A stretch of DNA of 64,000 nt from Chitinophagaceae bacterium 26-R-25 (GCA_029906195.1 JARWSJ010000003.1:496001-560000); one strand, 5' to 3'. Positions 17,120-25,927 are shown, counted from the first letter of the stretch. A program made the numbers and translations. Notes: a model not told the origin generated them from the sequence alone.

Positions 17120-18097
17120 ATGTATTTAGTCCGCAGAAACAGAATCTTAAGAACGAACGCATCGATTAGAAATTTAGTAGCGGAAACTACTTTGACGCCG
17201 AATGATTTTATTGCGCCACTTTTTATAGATGAAGGAGAAGGAGTAGAAGTGGAAATTGCATCAATGCCAAACTATTACAGAAGAAGCATTGATCTTACCA
17301 TTAAAGAAGTAAAAGAACTTTGGAGCCTTGGTATAAAAAGCGTCTTGTTGTTCATCAAATGTAAAGATGAATTAAAAGACAACACCGGTAAAGAAGCGTG
17401 GAACCCGGATGGCTTAATGCAAAGAACAATCAAGGCAATCAAGAATTCCATTCCTGAAATGATCGTAATGACGGATGTTGCCCTTGATCCATATTCTATT
17501 TACGGCCACGATGGTATTGTGGAAAATGGCGAGATTGTAAATGATCCAACCGTTGAAGCTTTGGCAAAAATGAGTCTTAGCCATGCCCAGGCAGGTGCGG
17601 ATTTTGTAGCACCAAGCGATATGATGGATGGCCGCATTGGCATTATCAGAAAAATTCTGGAACATCATGACTATACCAAAACTGGCATCATGAGTTACAG
17701 TGCAAAATATGCTTCATGTTTCTACGGTCCCTTCCGCGATGCGCTGGACAGTGCGCCGGGCTTTGGTGATAAGAAAACATACCAAATGGATTACGCCAAC
17801 AGAAAAGAAGCGATCAGGGAAACAATGATCGATATCGAAGAAGGCGCAGATATTGTAATGGTAAAACCGGCAATGGCGTATCTTGATATTATTCGCGAAA
17901 TCAAAAATGCCGTTGACGTTCCTGTAAGCGCCTATCACGTAAGCGGCGAATACTCAATGATAAAAGCAGCAGCAGAACGCGGTTGGTTGAATGAAGAGAA
18001 AGCCATTCTGGAAAGCCTGACTTCTATCAAAAGAGCCGGTGCAGATTTGATCGCAACCTATTTTGCGAAAGACGCGGCGAAGTTGTTGAATAAGTAG
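17120..18097 (+). CDS. hemB: Delta-aminolevulinic acid dehydratase (porphobilinogen synthase)
   Basis: Condenses two 5-aminolevulinates to porphobilinogen. Seen: the first active-site Lys in PSDMMDGRIGI...YSAKYASCFYGPFR, and the Schiff-base Lys in VMVKPAMAYLDII. The metal region reads DVALDPYSIYGHDG, with Ala and Asp where zinc enzymes have cysteines, so a Mg-type rather than Zn-type enzyme is expected. At 325 residues it is complete. It lies in the hem cluster but after a 245-base repeat-filled gap. Confidence 0.95.
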   Translation: MYLVRRNRILRTNASIRNLVAETTLTPNDFIAPLFIDEGEGVEVEIASMPNYYRRSIDLTIKEVKELWSLGIKSVLLFIKCKDELKDNTGKEAWNPDGLMQRTIKAIKNSIPEMIVMTDVALDPYSIYGHDGIVENGEIVNDPTVEALAKMSLSHAQAGADFVAPSDMMDGRIGIIRKILEHHDYTKTGIMSYSAKYASCFYGPFRDALDSAPGFGDKKTYQMDYANRKEAIRETMIDIEEGADIVMVKPAMAYLDIIREIKNAVDVPVSAYHVSGEYSMIKAAAERGWLNEEKAILESLTSIKRAGADLIATYFAKDAAKLLNK

Positions 18098-18296
18098 TGA
18101 GTAGTGAGTTTTGAGTTCTGAGTGACGTGGGTGGATATGCAAGTATTCATTACTGATCAATGTCAGAAAACCGATTTTTGAAAACCATTACATTGCATCA
18201 ACTGTAATATAGAATCAGCTTTTTGAATTGTAAACCCAAGCTCAAAACTCCCGCCTGAATTACAAGTCGGGCAGGCATTACTCAAAACTCAAAACT
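18095..18296. repeat. Inverted repeat of GTAGTGAGTTTTGAGT words after hemB
   Basis: The left arm starts at the hemB TAG stop (about 18095-18125, TGAGTTTTGAGTT words). The right arm is at about 18241-18296 (ACTCAAAACTC words) and contains a CCGCC/GGGCAGG hairpin at 18249-18277, homologous to the one at about 5866-5892. About 115 unassigned bases lie between. Confidence 0.7.
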
Positions 18297-18302
18297 TTCG
18301 TT

Positions 18303-18605
18303 ATGTTCATCATCGAATTAACTTACAACGTTCCTCCCGCTGAAATTGACGCCGCCTTAGCGCCGCATATGGCATACCTTGAAAAGTATTATGAATCGGG
18401 TCACTTTTTCGCCTCCGGTAGAAAGGAACCCCGCGATGGTGGCGTAATATTGGCCCTTGCTTCGTCAAGAAAAGAAATCGAGAAGATCGTAGCGGAAGAT
18501 CCGTTTTATCAGAATAAAATGGCAGATTACCGCATCATCGAATTCAAGGCAACGAGGAAAACGAAGAAATTTGCAATGATCGACGCTGATGACTACCTGC
18601 ATTAA
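18303..18605 (+). CDS. YciI-like protein
   Basis: A small protein of 100 residues with the YciI/YCII-related ferredoxin-like fold. It opens with FIIELTYNVP and contains the conserved acidic and His-rich core: HMAYLEKYYESGHFFASGRK. It then has IVAEDPFYQNKMADYRIIEF. YciI-like proteins are of poorly known function; a His-Asp pair is thought to be catalytic in relatives. It lies between hemB and hemL in the same direction, which could hint at a porphyrin-linked role, but that is only context. Confidence 0.85.
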   Translation: MFIIELTYNVPPAEIDAALAPHMAYLEKYYESGHFFASGRKEPRDGGVILALASSRKEIEKIVAEDPFYQNKMADYRIIEFKATRKTKKFAMIDADDYLH

Positions 18606-18640
18606 TTTTTTCATCTTGTGCTGCGGCGCCTGTTAAATTA

Positions 18641-18667
18641 TTCTTTATTAATTATTAATTATTAATT
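18641..18667. repeat. Short TTATTAA tandem repeat
   Basis: Reiterated ATTATTA words (about 18641-18667) lie in the spacer before hemL. AT-rich and simple; no second arm is seen. Confidence 0.4.
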
Positions 18668-18719
18668 GTTTTTCGGGAAGCCCAACTCCTGAATTACGTT
18701 TGAAACTAAATATTGCAAC

Positions 18720-20012
18720 ATGTCTTATACTCGCAGCATAGAATTATTTGAGCGTGCACAACAGTCCATTCCAGGTGGCGTAAACTCACCGGTTCGTGCA
18801 TTCAAAAGTGTAGGCGGTACGCCGCTGTTTATAAAAAATGCAAAAGGCGCTTACCTGTACGATGAAGACGGTAATCAATACATCGACTACATCGCTTCCT
18901 GGGGGCCAATGATTTTGGGACACGCTTATGAGCCTGTGGTAAAAGCAATACAGGAGCAAGCCGTTTTTTCTACCTCCTACGGTGCACCTACAGAGCTTGA
19001 AGTAAAAATGGCAGAGCTTATAAAAGCAATGGTGCCAAACGTAGATCTCATACGCATGGTAAGCAGCGGCACAGAAGCGTGCATGAGCGCAATACGCGTT
19101 GCGAGAGGATATACAGGAAAAAATAAGATCATAAAATTTGAAGGATGTTATCATGGCCACGCAGACAGCTTTCTTGTAAAAGCAGGAAGCGGTGTTGCAA
19201 CCTTTAACATTCAAACTGTTCCCGGTGTAACAGCAGGTGTAACCAATGATACACTTACTTGTGCATACAATGATTTGCAGGCAGTTGAAAAATTAGTAGC
19301 AGAAAATAAGAACGAAGTTGCCGCCATCATCATAGAACCGGTTGCCGGAAACATGGGTTGCATTTTGCCTGAAAAAGGATTCATTGAAGGCTTGCGCAAA
19401 TTGTGCGACGCAGAAAATATCGTGTTGATCTTTGATGAAGTAATGAACGGGTTTCGTCTCGCTCCGGGCGGTGCGCAAGAGAAGCTAGGCATTGCAGCTG
19501 ATCTTGTAACCTATGGTAAAGTAATTGGTGCCGGAATGCCGGTAGGCGCATTTGGGGGAAAGAGGCAAATCATGGAAGTGGTTGCCCCGCTTGGAAATGT
19601 GTACCAGGCAGGCACTTTAAGCGGTAACCCAATCGCAATGATCGCAGGTTATACTTTGTTGAATGAACTGAATACAAACCCTTCGATCTATAAAGAACTG
19701 GATGAAAAAACAGCGTACTTACGTGATGGCTTACACGAAGTATTGAGAGCCTGGGGCAAGCCTTATGTGATCAATCAGTTGGGCTCTATGATCAGCATAC
19801 ATTTCAGCGATAAGCCTGTAACTGATTTTGCAAGTGCTGCAGCTGCAAACAATGATCTGTTCAAAAAATATTTCCATGCTATGCTTAAGCGTGGAGTGTA
19901 TTTACCACCTTCTGCATTTGAAAGTTGGTTCCTGAACAATGCATTGACGAAGGAAGATTTGGATAGAACGATTCAAGCTACGAGGGAGAGTTTAAGAGAA
20001 ATAACTGAATAA
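18720..20012 (+). CDS. hemL: Glutamate-1-semialdehyde 2,1-aminomutase
   Basis: PLP enzyme converting glutamate-1-semialdehyde to 5-aminolevulinate. Seen: N-terminal [33 protein letters not shown], the cofactor region [10 protein letters not shown], the PLP Lys in [17 protein letters not shown], and [10 protein letters not shown]. At 430 residues it is normal. The final residues (Ile-Thr-Glu) and the stop are encoded inside the ATAACTGAATAACTGA repeat, so the C-terminus appears to be repeat-derived. It completes the route glutamyl-tRNA to haem together with the neighbouring hem genes. Confidence 0.95.
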   Translation: MSYTRSIELFERAQQSIPGGVNSPVRAFKSVGGTPLFIKNAKGAYLYDEDGNQYIDYIASWGPMILGHAYEPVVKAIQEQAVFSTSYGAPTELEVKMAELIKAMVPNVDLIRMVSSGTEACMSAIRVARGYTGKNKIIKFEGCYHGHADSFLVKAGSGVATFNIQTVPGVTAGVTNDTLTCAYNDLQAVEKLVAENKNEVAAIIIEPVAGNMGCILPEKGFIEGLRKLCDAENIVLIFDEVMNGFRLAPGGAQEKLGIAADLVTYGKVIGAGMPVGAFGGKRQIMEVVAPLGNVYQAGTLSGNPIAMIAGYTLLNELNTNPSIYKELDEKTAYLRDGLHEVLRAWGKPYVINQLGSMISIHFSDKPVTDFASAAAANNDLFKKYFHAMLKRGVYLPPSAFESWFLNNALTKEDLDRTIQATRESLREITE

Positions 20013-20088
20013 CTGAATGACTGAATAACTGAGTGTTTAACGATTGTAGTTCAAAATCGAATATGAAACACTCAGTTATTCAGTTATT
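20001..20088. repeat. Inverted repeat of ATAACTGAATAACTGA words after hemL
   Basis: The left arm 20001-20037 includes the last codons and stop of hemL. The right arm 20065-20088 ends four bases before the stop of the convergent DUF4199 gene. The words match those after hemE (15733-15833). Confidence 0.8.
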
Positions 20089-20091
20089 GCA

Positions 20092-20604
20092 TCACCTCAC
20101 CTGGTTCCTCACCAGCAGTGCTGTCGTAAAAGCTATAATTGCTCCAATTAAAAATGTAAATACAAATAGCAGGAAATAAGAAAGAAACGAGCCGCCGGAC
20201 ATTAACTGGACTTCTTTCATTTTGTCGGCGATGATAATAGGAGACGCTTTGATAGCAACCAGTTTGCTTCTTTCAAACTCCATAAGACTTGCCTGGTACC
20301 GCGGGTTGATTACCTCTCCATACAAGGCAAACCACAGCGTTGACAATGGAGCATATACCACACAAACAATAAGACCGGTTACAAATCCTTCTTTAAAGGA
20401 AATGGTATCTCTTTGCTTCCTTTTTTGACGCGCAATAGCAAACGCGATAAAAAAGTAGAAGACAAAAGCAGTGAGCATTCTTGTGTATTGACCCTTGGCA
20501 TGATCAACAGTGTTGTAACCCATCTGGTGCTCAAACAAAGTCCACACAACTGTAATAAGAAAAGCAATGAATGCATACCTGACTGCAATGTTCTTCATGC
20601 GCAA
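20092..20604 (-). CDS. DUF4199-like membrane protein
   Basis: A small integral membrane protein of 170 residues with four predicted helices (about 8-28, 42-60, 72-95 and 135-160) and a charged linker between helices 3 and 4 (FERSKLVAIKAS...KMKEVQ). Topology, length and taxonomic setting fit DUF4199, a Bacteroidetes family of unknown function. It is convergent with hemL and 35 bases from the asparaginase gene upstream of it on the same strand. Confidence 0.75.
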   Translation of the reverse strand: MRMKNIAVRYAFIAFLITVVWTLFEHQMGYNTVDHAKGQYTRMLTAFVFYFFIAFAIARQKRKQRDTISFKEGFVTGLIVCVVYAPLSTLWFALYGEVINPRYQASLMEFERSKLVAIKASPIIIADKMKEVQLMSGGSFLSYFLLFVFTFLIGAIIAFTTALLVRNQVR

Positions 20605-20639
20605 GGTTTAATACAGAAACAGCGAACTGCTGTTTGCCG

Positions 20640-21692
20640 TCAATAAGTAAAGAAAAATTCCTGAAGCTTACTTCGGTCCTTAGTGACCGTAAGTGCCAGC
20701 ATTAATAATATCCGTGACTTTTGGGCATTAAGATCGTCAGATACAATGAACCCATATTTGTCATCATCTACCTCATCGTGTAAGGTAACCCGTCCACTGT
20801 AGGTGCGTGAGTCGCGGCAAACAATAATTCCGCTTTTCGCCGCTGCCGCCAATGCATCAAGATTTGCTTTGTTCATGTTCCCGTTTCCCACGCCGGCGAA
20901 AATGATTCCGTCCACTTTGTCTTTCACAAATGCGTTCACCGCTGTTGCCGGAGCATCCGCATACATATACGCAATGTCAACACGAGGCAATTTTGTTATT
21001 TTATCAATATCCCAGGGAGCTGACGTGCCGGTTAGTCTTTCTGTTTTGCGATAATATTCTACCATTCCATCGTAAACCAAACCAATCGGACCGAAGTCAG
21101 CAGATTGGAACGTAGACGTGCTTGTTGAATTACTCTTTGTAACATCTCTTCCCGAGAATACCATTTCATTCATTGAAACCAACACACCGCGCCCCGCACT
21201 TTTAGGTGAGGCCGCCACCACAACAGCATCGTAGAGATTCTTGGGTCCATCAGCACTGATGGCAGTAGCGGGTCTCATAGATCCTGTGAGCACAACCGGT
21301 TTATCATATTTTACAGTAAGCCTTAAGAAGTAAGAAGTTTCTTCCTGCGTATCAGTTCCGTGAGTAATCACAATTGCATCGGCTTCGTTGTTTTTAAAAA
21401 TTTCGTTTATACGCTTTGCTATTTTTAACCAGATGTCAATGCTCATATCTTGGCTGCCGATGCTGGCAACCTGTTCACCTGTAACTTTTGCAAGTTTGTG
21501 AATGTCGGGAACAGCGTTTAGCAACTGATCAATCGGCAACTCGCCCGCTTTGTATGCGGCCCTTGTAGACGACGCACCCGCTCCGGCAATTGTACCTCCG
21601 GTGGCAAGGATTTTCACACGTACGTTTTGTGCCATTGAATAAATACCGAGAGAAAGTGACAATAGAAGCAATAGAATCCGGAGCTTGCTCAT
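20640..21692 (-). CDS. ansB: Periplasmic L-asparaginase, type II
   Basis: Hydrolyses asparagine to aspartate and ammonia. The start is placed at the ATG at 21692 because a signal peptide follows directly (MSKLRILLLLLSLSLGIYSMAQ); the frame itself extends to 21716. Seen: catalytic ATGGTIAGAG with the nucleophile Thr, the second Thr in VITHGTDTQEET with the catalytic Asp, and the Lys of NGxK-like regions later. About 350 residues is normal for type II enzymes. The export signal suggests asparagine scavenging in the periplasm. Confidence 0.92.
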   Translation of the reverse strand: MSKLRILLLLLSLSLGIYSMAQNVRVKILATGGTIAGAGASSTRAAYKAGELPIDQLLNAVPDIHKLAKVTGEQVASIGSQDMSIDIWLKIAKRINEIFKNNEADAIVITHGTDTQEETSYFLRLTVKYDKPVVLTGSMRPATAISADGPKNLYDAVVVAASPKSAGRGVLVSMNEMVFSGRDVTKSNSTSTSTFQSADFGPIGLVYDGMVEYYRKTERLTGTSAPWDIDKITKLPRVDIAYMYADAPATAVNAFVKDKVDGIIFAGVGNGNMNKANLDALAAAAKSGIIVCRDSRTYSGRVTLHDEVDDDKYGFIVSDDLNAQKSRILLMLALTVTKDRSKLQEFFFTY

Positions 21693-21779
21693 AGTTATAT
21701 TTTTAATTGGTAACAATAACAGTATCGGCCCACAGAAGTTTGTGCTCGCTTAGGCTTTACCGTAAAGCAACAAGGGCGA

Positions 21780-22394
21780 TCACAACACCTTTTCCTTTTG
21801 CATTTTCTTGATCAGCATTTCAATGAGTTCTGTTGTGCCGGCATCCAATCCTTTTTTCATATTGGCATCAATTGTTGCCAGCCATGCAGCACTGTTGGAA
21901 CCCTGCACGTAATAGTCGGTTTCGACAATCAAATGCTCTTCAATTTTACCACTTCCGGAGATTGGTAGCGGCGCGCCATTAAAGCCATTGTAAAACCCGC
22001 CATAACTGCCACCAAAGCCGGTGCTGGTTGCCGTTTGCGATGTGCTTCTTACTTCGGTTGCTTTTTTCAACGGCCTTAACGTTATAAGTGATGTGGCGTT
22101 TAATGACTGCGCCCTCACTCTTAATGAATCCCGTTCTTTTAAATCATTGTCAGAAAAATTGCTGTGAGCCGCGATGGCGTCGTATCCCTTGCTTTTGAAT
22201 ATCTGCACCACCTTGTCTTCCACCTGGTTGCGGAAAGCAGGTTCACTGATTTTTGCATACACCACCAACTTTCCCGGAGGAGCAGCGGCAAACGATGGAT
22301 TTTTCCATGTTGTGGTAATATGGGACTGGTTACTGCAAGCGACAGCAAACATCAATGCGAGAAAGGGGAAATAGTACAACGGTCTGTGTTTCAT
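21780..22394 (-). CDS. DUF4136-like lipoprotein
   Basis: The start is placed at ATG 22394, giving a lipoprotein signal (FPFLALMFAVAC, lipobox Cys at about residue 20); the longer frame to 22457 is unlikely. The mature part has an alpha/beta pattern with KLVVYAKISEPAFRNQVED, VQIFKSKGYDAIAAHS, then a Gly/Phe/Tyr-rich loop (GGSYGGFYNGFNG) and a C-terminal helix rich in Lys/Met. This resembles DUF4136-type outer-membrane lipoproteins. The role is unknown. Confidence 0.65.
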   Translation of the reverse strand: MKHRPLYYFPFLALMFAVACSNQSHITTTWKNPSFAAAPPGKLVVYAKISEPAFRNQVEDKVVQIFKSKGYDAIAAHSNFSDNDLKERDSLRVRAQSLNATSLITLRPLKKATEVRSTSQTATSTGFGGSYGGFYNGFNGAPLPISGSGKIEEHLIVETDYYVQGSNSAAWLATIDANMKKGLDAGTTELIEMLIKKMQKEKVL

Positions 22395-22546
22395 AGTGAA
22401 TAACCGGGTATTTGCATGGGCAAAAAATGCACAGGCAGCCCTACATTGCACTAACATGGTAATCGCTTAAATGTTCAAAAGAAGTCAACCTTTTAAAAAA
22501 TCCCTAATGACGAATTGGAAGCTTTTGAATGCTGATGTTTTACTTT

Positions 22547-23677
22547 TTACTTGCCCGTACCCAACTCATCGAAAATGTATGAAAGTGAAGAATATTCGAG
22601 AACAAGACGTTGTGGTTGGTGACCCGTTTCTTTCCATTTCACCAGTCGTATTTCGCCGTTTTCTATTTCAATACCAGTTATATCGCCATCGCTGAAACAA
22701 CAGCAGCCACTATTGAAGTAGGAAGGAATCGCCATGGTTTTGTGAGACTGTTTTCCTGCATATTCCCCCTGGCGCTTCGCAAGCTCGGCTTCCAGCTTTG
22801 TAACAAGTTCAGCATTGTTGCTGGACTTTGCTTGTTCAATTGCTACATTAATTCTTTCGATGTGATCAAGCGAGGCAAAAACCGGCTTGTGCGTGTGGCC
22901 GGAGATGAAGAGCAGATTCTTTTGCTCAGCCGACCACTCATACATCATGATGTTGTGTTTGTCGACCAATTCAAAATTATCGGAAAGTGTATTTGTTTTT
23001 ATCTCGAGAAAGCGCTGGACCGGCGTCCATATCGCTGCTACAAACCATTTGCTGAAAGCGTTACCATCACTGCGTTGATCACCCTGGTGGCCGTGAGCCA
23101 TAAAAATGGAGAATACCTCATTTTTATACTCCATGTTCAACAACAGACCCTCGTAAATACGCAACTGTTTACCATATCTCTTTTTGAGAAAAAGGGATTG
23201 TGGCACCTTGAAACTCCACTCAAGATCATGATTGCCAAATATTTTTACAAACCTGTCGTCTTTGAGAAAGTTTAATTCCAGCAACAGATCATCACGGTAG
23301 CTTCTTAAAACGTCAATGGGTTTATTTTCCCAAAGCTCCTCGCAGTCGCCGAGGCCAACGAGTGTAAAATTGTTCTTAAAATAATAGTCAAGCGCTGCCA
23401 CGTAATTCTTCTCACACGCCAGGAAATCGTCCGCCGCATCTCTCGCTCCCTTGTGCTGATCGGACAATACGATATACTTTCCCGAGTTTAGGTCCACATT
23501 TAGTCTAAGCCCTTTCTGTGAATGTCCCGCCCTTATTTCTTTTAAAAGTGCGTCAAGCGATTGATTGATAGCGGTTTTGTCTGGCGATGATGAAAATTTA
23601 TCCGCCATCCAGGTCACCGGTTTCTTAAACAGGAGCTGGCAAAATCTTCTGATTATATTGATGATAAGGTTAAACAA
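22547..23677 (-). CDS. Calcineurin-like metallophosphoesterase
   Basis: Predicted dimetal phosphoesterase. Seen: the metal-ligand series LSDQHKG (about residue 72), GLGDCEELWE, FGNHDLEW, MAHGHQGD and FISGHTHKPVF, in the order expected for the superfamily. At 376 residues it carries a lid insertion with a coiled-coil-like, Glu/Lys/Ala-rich stretch (about 275-305). The N-terminus is basic and hydrophobic, with no clear signal peptide. The substrate is unknown. It is 28 bases from the membrane acyltransferase gene upstream on the same strand. Confidence 0.88.
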   Translation of the reverse strand: MFNLIINIIRRFCQLLFKKPVTWMADKFSSSPDKTAINQSLDALLKEIRAGHSQKGLRLNVDLNSGKYIVLSDQHKGARDAADDFLACEKNYVAALDYYFKNNFTLVGLGDCEELWENKPIDVLRSYRDDLLLELNFLKDDRFVKIFGNHDLEWSFKVPQSLFLKKRYGKQLRIYEGLLLNMEYKNEVFSIFMAHGHQGDQRSDGNAFSKWFVAAIWTPVQRFLEIKTNTLSDNFELVDKHNIMMYEWSAEQKNLLFISGHTHKPVFASLDHIERINVAIEQAKSSNNAELVTKLEAELAKRQGEYAGKQSHKTMAIPSYFNSGCCCFSDGDITGIEIENGEIRLVKWKETGHQPQRLVLEYSSLSYIFDELGTGK

Positions 23678-23705
23678 TGCCTGAATTGATTAACTGCAAA
23701 TACCG

Positions 23706-24878
23706 TCAGACTTTTACATAAATTTTCTTTTTATCCAGCCAAAAGCCGATTAGCCAAAAGAACAGCACTATACAAATGGCAAACAACAGGGAACCATTGT
23801 TAGGATTGGAAAACAAAGGGTTACAGATATGCGTGTAAAACCAGTTTAGCGGCGACGAGTATTCAATGCTCCCGTTTTCCTCCACACCGTTTTTTACCCT
23901 GATGATCGCATCCGTTTTAGGCAATAACTGACTTAACACATAGATAAACAAAGGGTTTTTGCCAAAAACATCGAACAGCCTGGTGGCGAACCCTTTAGCT
24001 TTTCTAACTTCTATCAGATAGATCATTATTGAAATGACCAGCGTAGCAAGGCCCGTGGTGAGCAAAACATAACTGCTGGACCATATTTTCTTATTAATGG
24101 GAAAAACGCCGCCCCAACATAGACCTGCGAAAAAAAGTACACAACCGATCACGAAAAGCTTGGTTAACAGCTCATAAAAGGCGGCCGGGGAATTGTTTTC
24201 CTTTGTTTTCTGCTGAATAAACTGCCCAACCAGGTAGCCGAAGATAACCTGCGTAATAGCGGGCAGGGTGCTCGCCAGACCTTCCGGATCAAAAGCAACG
24301 CCCTCGCCGTGGTACATATGTGAACTGCCCAAAATTGCCCGGTCGAGGTGAGTGCCCCAAAAACCTTCCAAAGAGAAAGGATCTGGCCCGTGGCCAAGCA
24401 GCAGGCATAATGCCCAATAAATTAATAATATCATCATACCCACCACAAAAGCGCCTTTTGGCTTGCAATAATAGACTATGAGGGATGCAAAAAAGTAGCA
24501 CAAAGCAATGCGTTGCAACACATTTAATATACGAATATCATGTAATGATTTAGCGACAAGGTGCCCGTCCTGCCAGCGAACAAAGGGGTACCAGTTCATC
24601 AGCAAACCGATAATAAATATCAGAAATGTTCGTTTGAAAACTTTCTTTAGAAAAACGGCATCCCCTGCGGCTTGCAATTTCGGCATAACAAAGGCCATGG
24701 CGTTACCGACGGCAAAAAGGAAGAATGGGAAAACGAGGTCTGTGGGTGTATAACCATGCCATGGGGCGTGTTCCAGTGGTTCATAGATATGTGACCAGCT
24801 GCCCGGGTTGTTTACAAGAATCATAAGGGCCACGGTGGCTCCGCGGAAAACATCGAGAGAGTAGAATCGTTGGTTCAA
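23706..24878 (-). CDS. DUF5009/DUF1624-type membrane acyltransferase (NagX-like)
   Basis: A polytopic membrane protein of about 10 helices, 390 residues. It begins RFYSLDVFRGATVALMILVNN and contains PTDLVFPFFLFAVGNAM, the signature of heparan-alpha-glucosaminide N-acetyltransferase relatives in which a His/Asp region near the N-terminus carries the acyl group (here WHGYTPTD). Family members acetylate amino sugars across the membrane. It is the last minus-strand gene before the polysaccharide locus and divergent from it. Confidence 0.85.
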   Translation of the reverse strand: MNQRFYSLDVFRGATVALMILVNNPGSWSHIYEPLEHAPWHGYTPTDLVFPFFLFAVGNAMAFVMPKLQAAGDAVFLKKVFKRTFLIFIIGLLMNWYPFVRWQDGHLVAKSLHDIRILNVLQRIALCYFFASLIVYYCKPKGAFVVGMMILLIYWALCLLLGHGPDPFSLEGFWGTHLDRAILGSSHMYHGEGVAFDPEGLASTLPAITQVIFGYLVGQFIQQKTKENNSPAAFYELLTKLFVIGCVLFFAGLCWGGVFPINKKIWSSSYVLLTTGLATLVISIMIYLIEVRKAKGFATRLFDVFGKNPLFIYVLSQLLPKTDAIIRVKNGVEENGSIEYSSPLNWFYTHICNPLFSNPNNGSLLFAICIVLFFWLIGFWLDKKKIYVKV

Positions 24879-25033
24879 GTGTGCTTGGTTTGATGACGAA
24901 TATATAAGATAAAATGGACAATCTTTTGACTTTTTGCTAAAGAAAGAGTTTCAAAAAGCGAATAACTTGCAGGGGTTCCTGACGGAATTATTTATTGATT
25001 AATAAGAAGTTCGCGGCTGAAGATGTGTATTTT

Positions 25034-25059
25034 TTGGGTTCTAAAATCACATATATTTG
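25034..25059 (+). promoter_or_regulatory. Candidate promoter of the polysaccharide operon
   Basis: A TTG (25034-25036) and TATATTTG (25052-25059, perfect TAnnTTTG) are separated by 15 bases, slightly short of the usual 17-23. If used, transcription would begin near 25066 and give a leader of about 345 bases. Confidence 0.35.
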
Positions 25060-25213
25060 CAGCCGTCAGCCTGTTTACAGGCGGTTGTTCAGAGATATTA
25101 AGCTTTTGAGAATGTTCGGTTAGCTGTGTTAGCGATTAATATTTTAAACAAGACGGACCCCTTAAACAACATATTCTGTGAGAAGTATACAATATTTTAT
25201 TTGTTTTAATATT

Positions 25214-25260
25214 AAGGCATAGAAGACAGCTATTAAGAATGGTCCTCTGTGCCTTTTTAA
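25214..25260 (+). terminator. Attenuator-like terminator in the leader
   Basis: AAGGCATAGA at 25214-25223 pairs with TCTGTGCCTT at 25246-25255, extended by GAC/GTC, giving 13 pairs with one mismatch, then TTTTTAATTTT. It lies upstream of the first gene, not after one, so it would stop transcripts before the operon unless overcome. Confidence 0.6.
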
Positions 25261-25411
25261 TTTTGCAAAAGATAGGAACGGTTATTGCATATTGGAAGCT
25301 TCAAAAAATCAAGCAGTTATAAAAAAGCATTGTGACTGACGTGGCGAAGCTGTGCCCTGCTGAGGTGTCAAGGGATTAGATGTTTGTTACATTTGTATTT
25401 AAGAAGTAACC

Positions 25412-25909
25412 ATGATGCAGAATAAAGACTGGTATGCACTCTATACAAAACCTCGCTGGGAAAAGAAAACAGACACACTTTTACGTCAAAAAGGATTTGA
25501 AAGTTATTGTCCCCTCAACAAAGTGAAAAGGCAATGGAGCGATCGGGTTAAATTAGTTGAAGAGCCGTTATTTAAATCTTATGTTTTTGTAAAAATTGCC
25601 CAACAGGATTTGTCCAATGTAAGAGCTGTAAACGGAGTCGTAAACTTTGTATATTGGCTGGGCAAACCTGCGGTCATCAGGGAGGGCGAAATAGAGAACA
25701 TCAAAAAGTTTTTGAACGAATACGAAGATGTTCAGATTGCTCCGTTAAATATGGAAATCGGTGATGAGGTATTGGTGACCACCGGACCACTGATGGACAA
25801 GTCAGGAACTATAAAAAAGATATTGAAAAATAGAGTTGAATTAGTAATAGAATGTTTGGGTTATAAGTTAACCGCGTACCTGCCTAAAACGAAACTGAAA
25901 AAACTTTAA
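25412..25909 (+). CDS. UpxY/NusG-family transcription antiterminator
   Basis: A paralogue of NusG that typically binds RNA polymerase and lets it pass terminators in one polysaccharide operon. Seen: an NGN domain with WYALYTKPRWEKK (about residues 7-19), PLFKSYVFVKI and VNGVVNFVYW, then a degenerate KOW domain (about 115-150, GDEVLVTTGPLMDKSG). At 165 residues it matches UpxY proteins. Two ATG codons are adjacent at the start (25412 and 25415). It is the first gene of the locus, 150 bases after a terminator-like hairpin. No UpxZ partner is seen. Confidence 0.92.
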   Translation: MMQNKDWYALYTKPRWEKKTDTLLRQKGFESYCPLNKVKRQWSDRVKLVEEPLFKSYVFVKIAQQDLSNVRAVNGVVNFVYWLGKPAVIREGEIENIKKFLNEYEDVQIAPLNMEIGDEVLVTTGPLMDKSGTIKKILKNRVELVIECLGYKLTAYLPKTKLKKL

Positions 25910-25927
25910 AACAACAGTATACACTAC

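Larger units (their letters stand above)
24879..25411 (+). promoter_or_regulatory. Leader region of the polysaccharide operon
   Basis: This 533-base spacer has no gene I can support. It holds a candidate promoter (25034-25059), a small hairpin (GCCTGTTTACAGGC, about 25069-25082) and a terminator-like hairpin with U tract (25214-25260). A second perfect TAnnTTTG match (TACATTTG, 25388-25395) lies close to the first gene. Long leaders with a terminator ahead of a UpxY-type gene are the known control device of Bacteroides capsule operons; applying this here is inference. Confidence 0.6.

Noticed and set aside
22610-23275. 221-residue plus-strand frame opposite the metallophosphoesterase
   Set aside because: The minus-strand gene has all metal-binding motifs in order; the opposite frame has none and is a shadow.
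24879-25411. Riboswitch in the polysaccharide leader
   Set aside because: Hairpins are present, but I could not match any known riboswitch core; an attenuator is the simpler reading.
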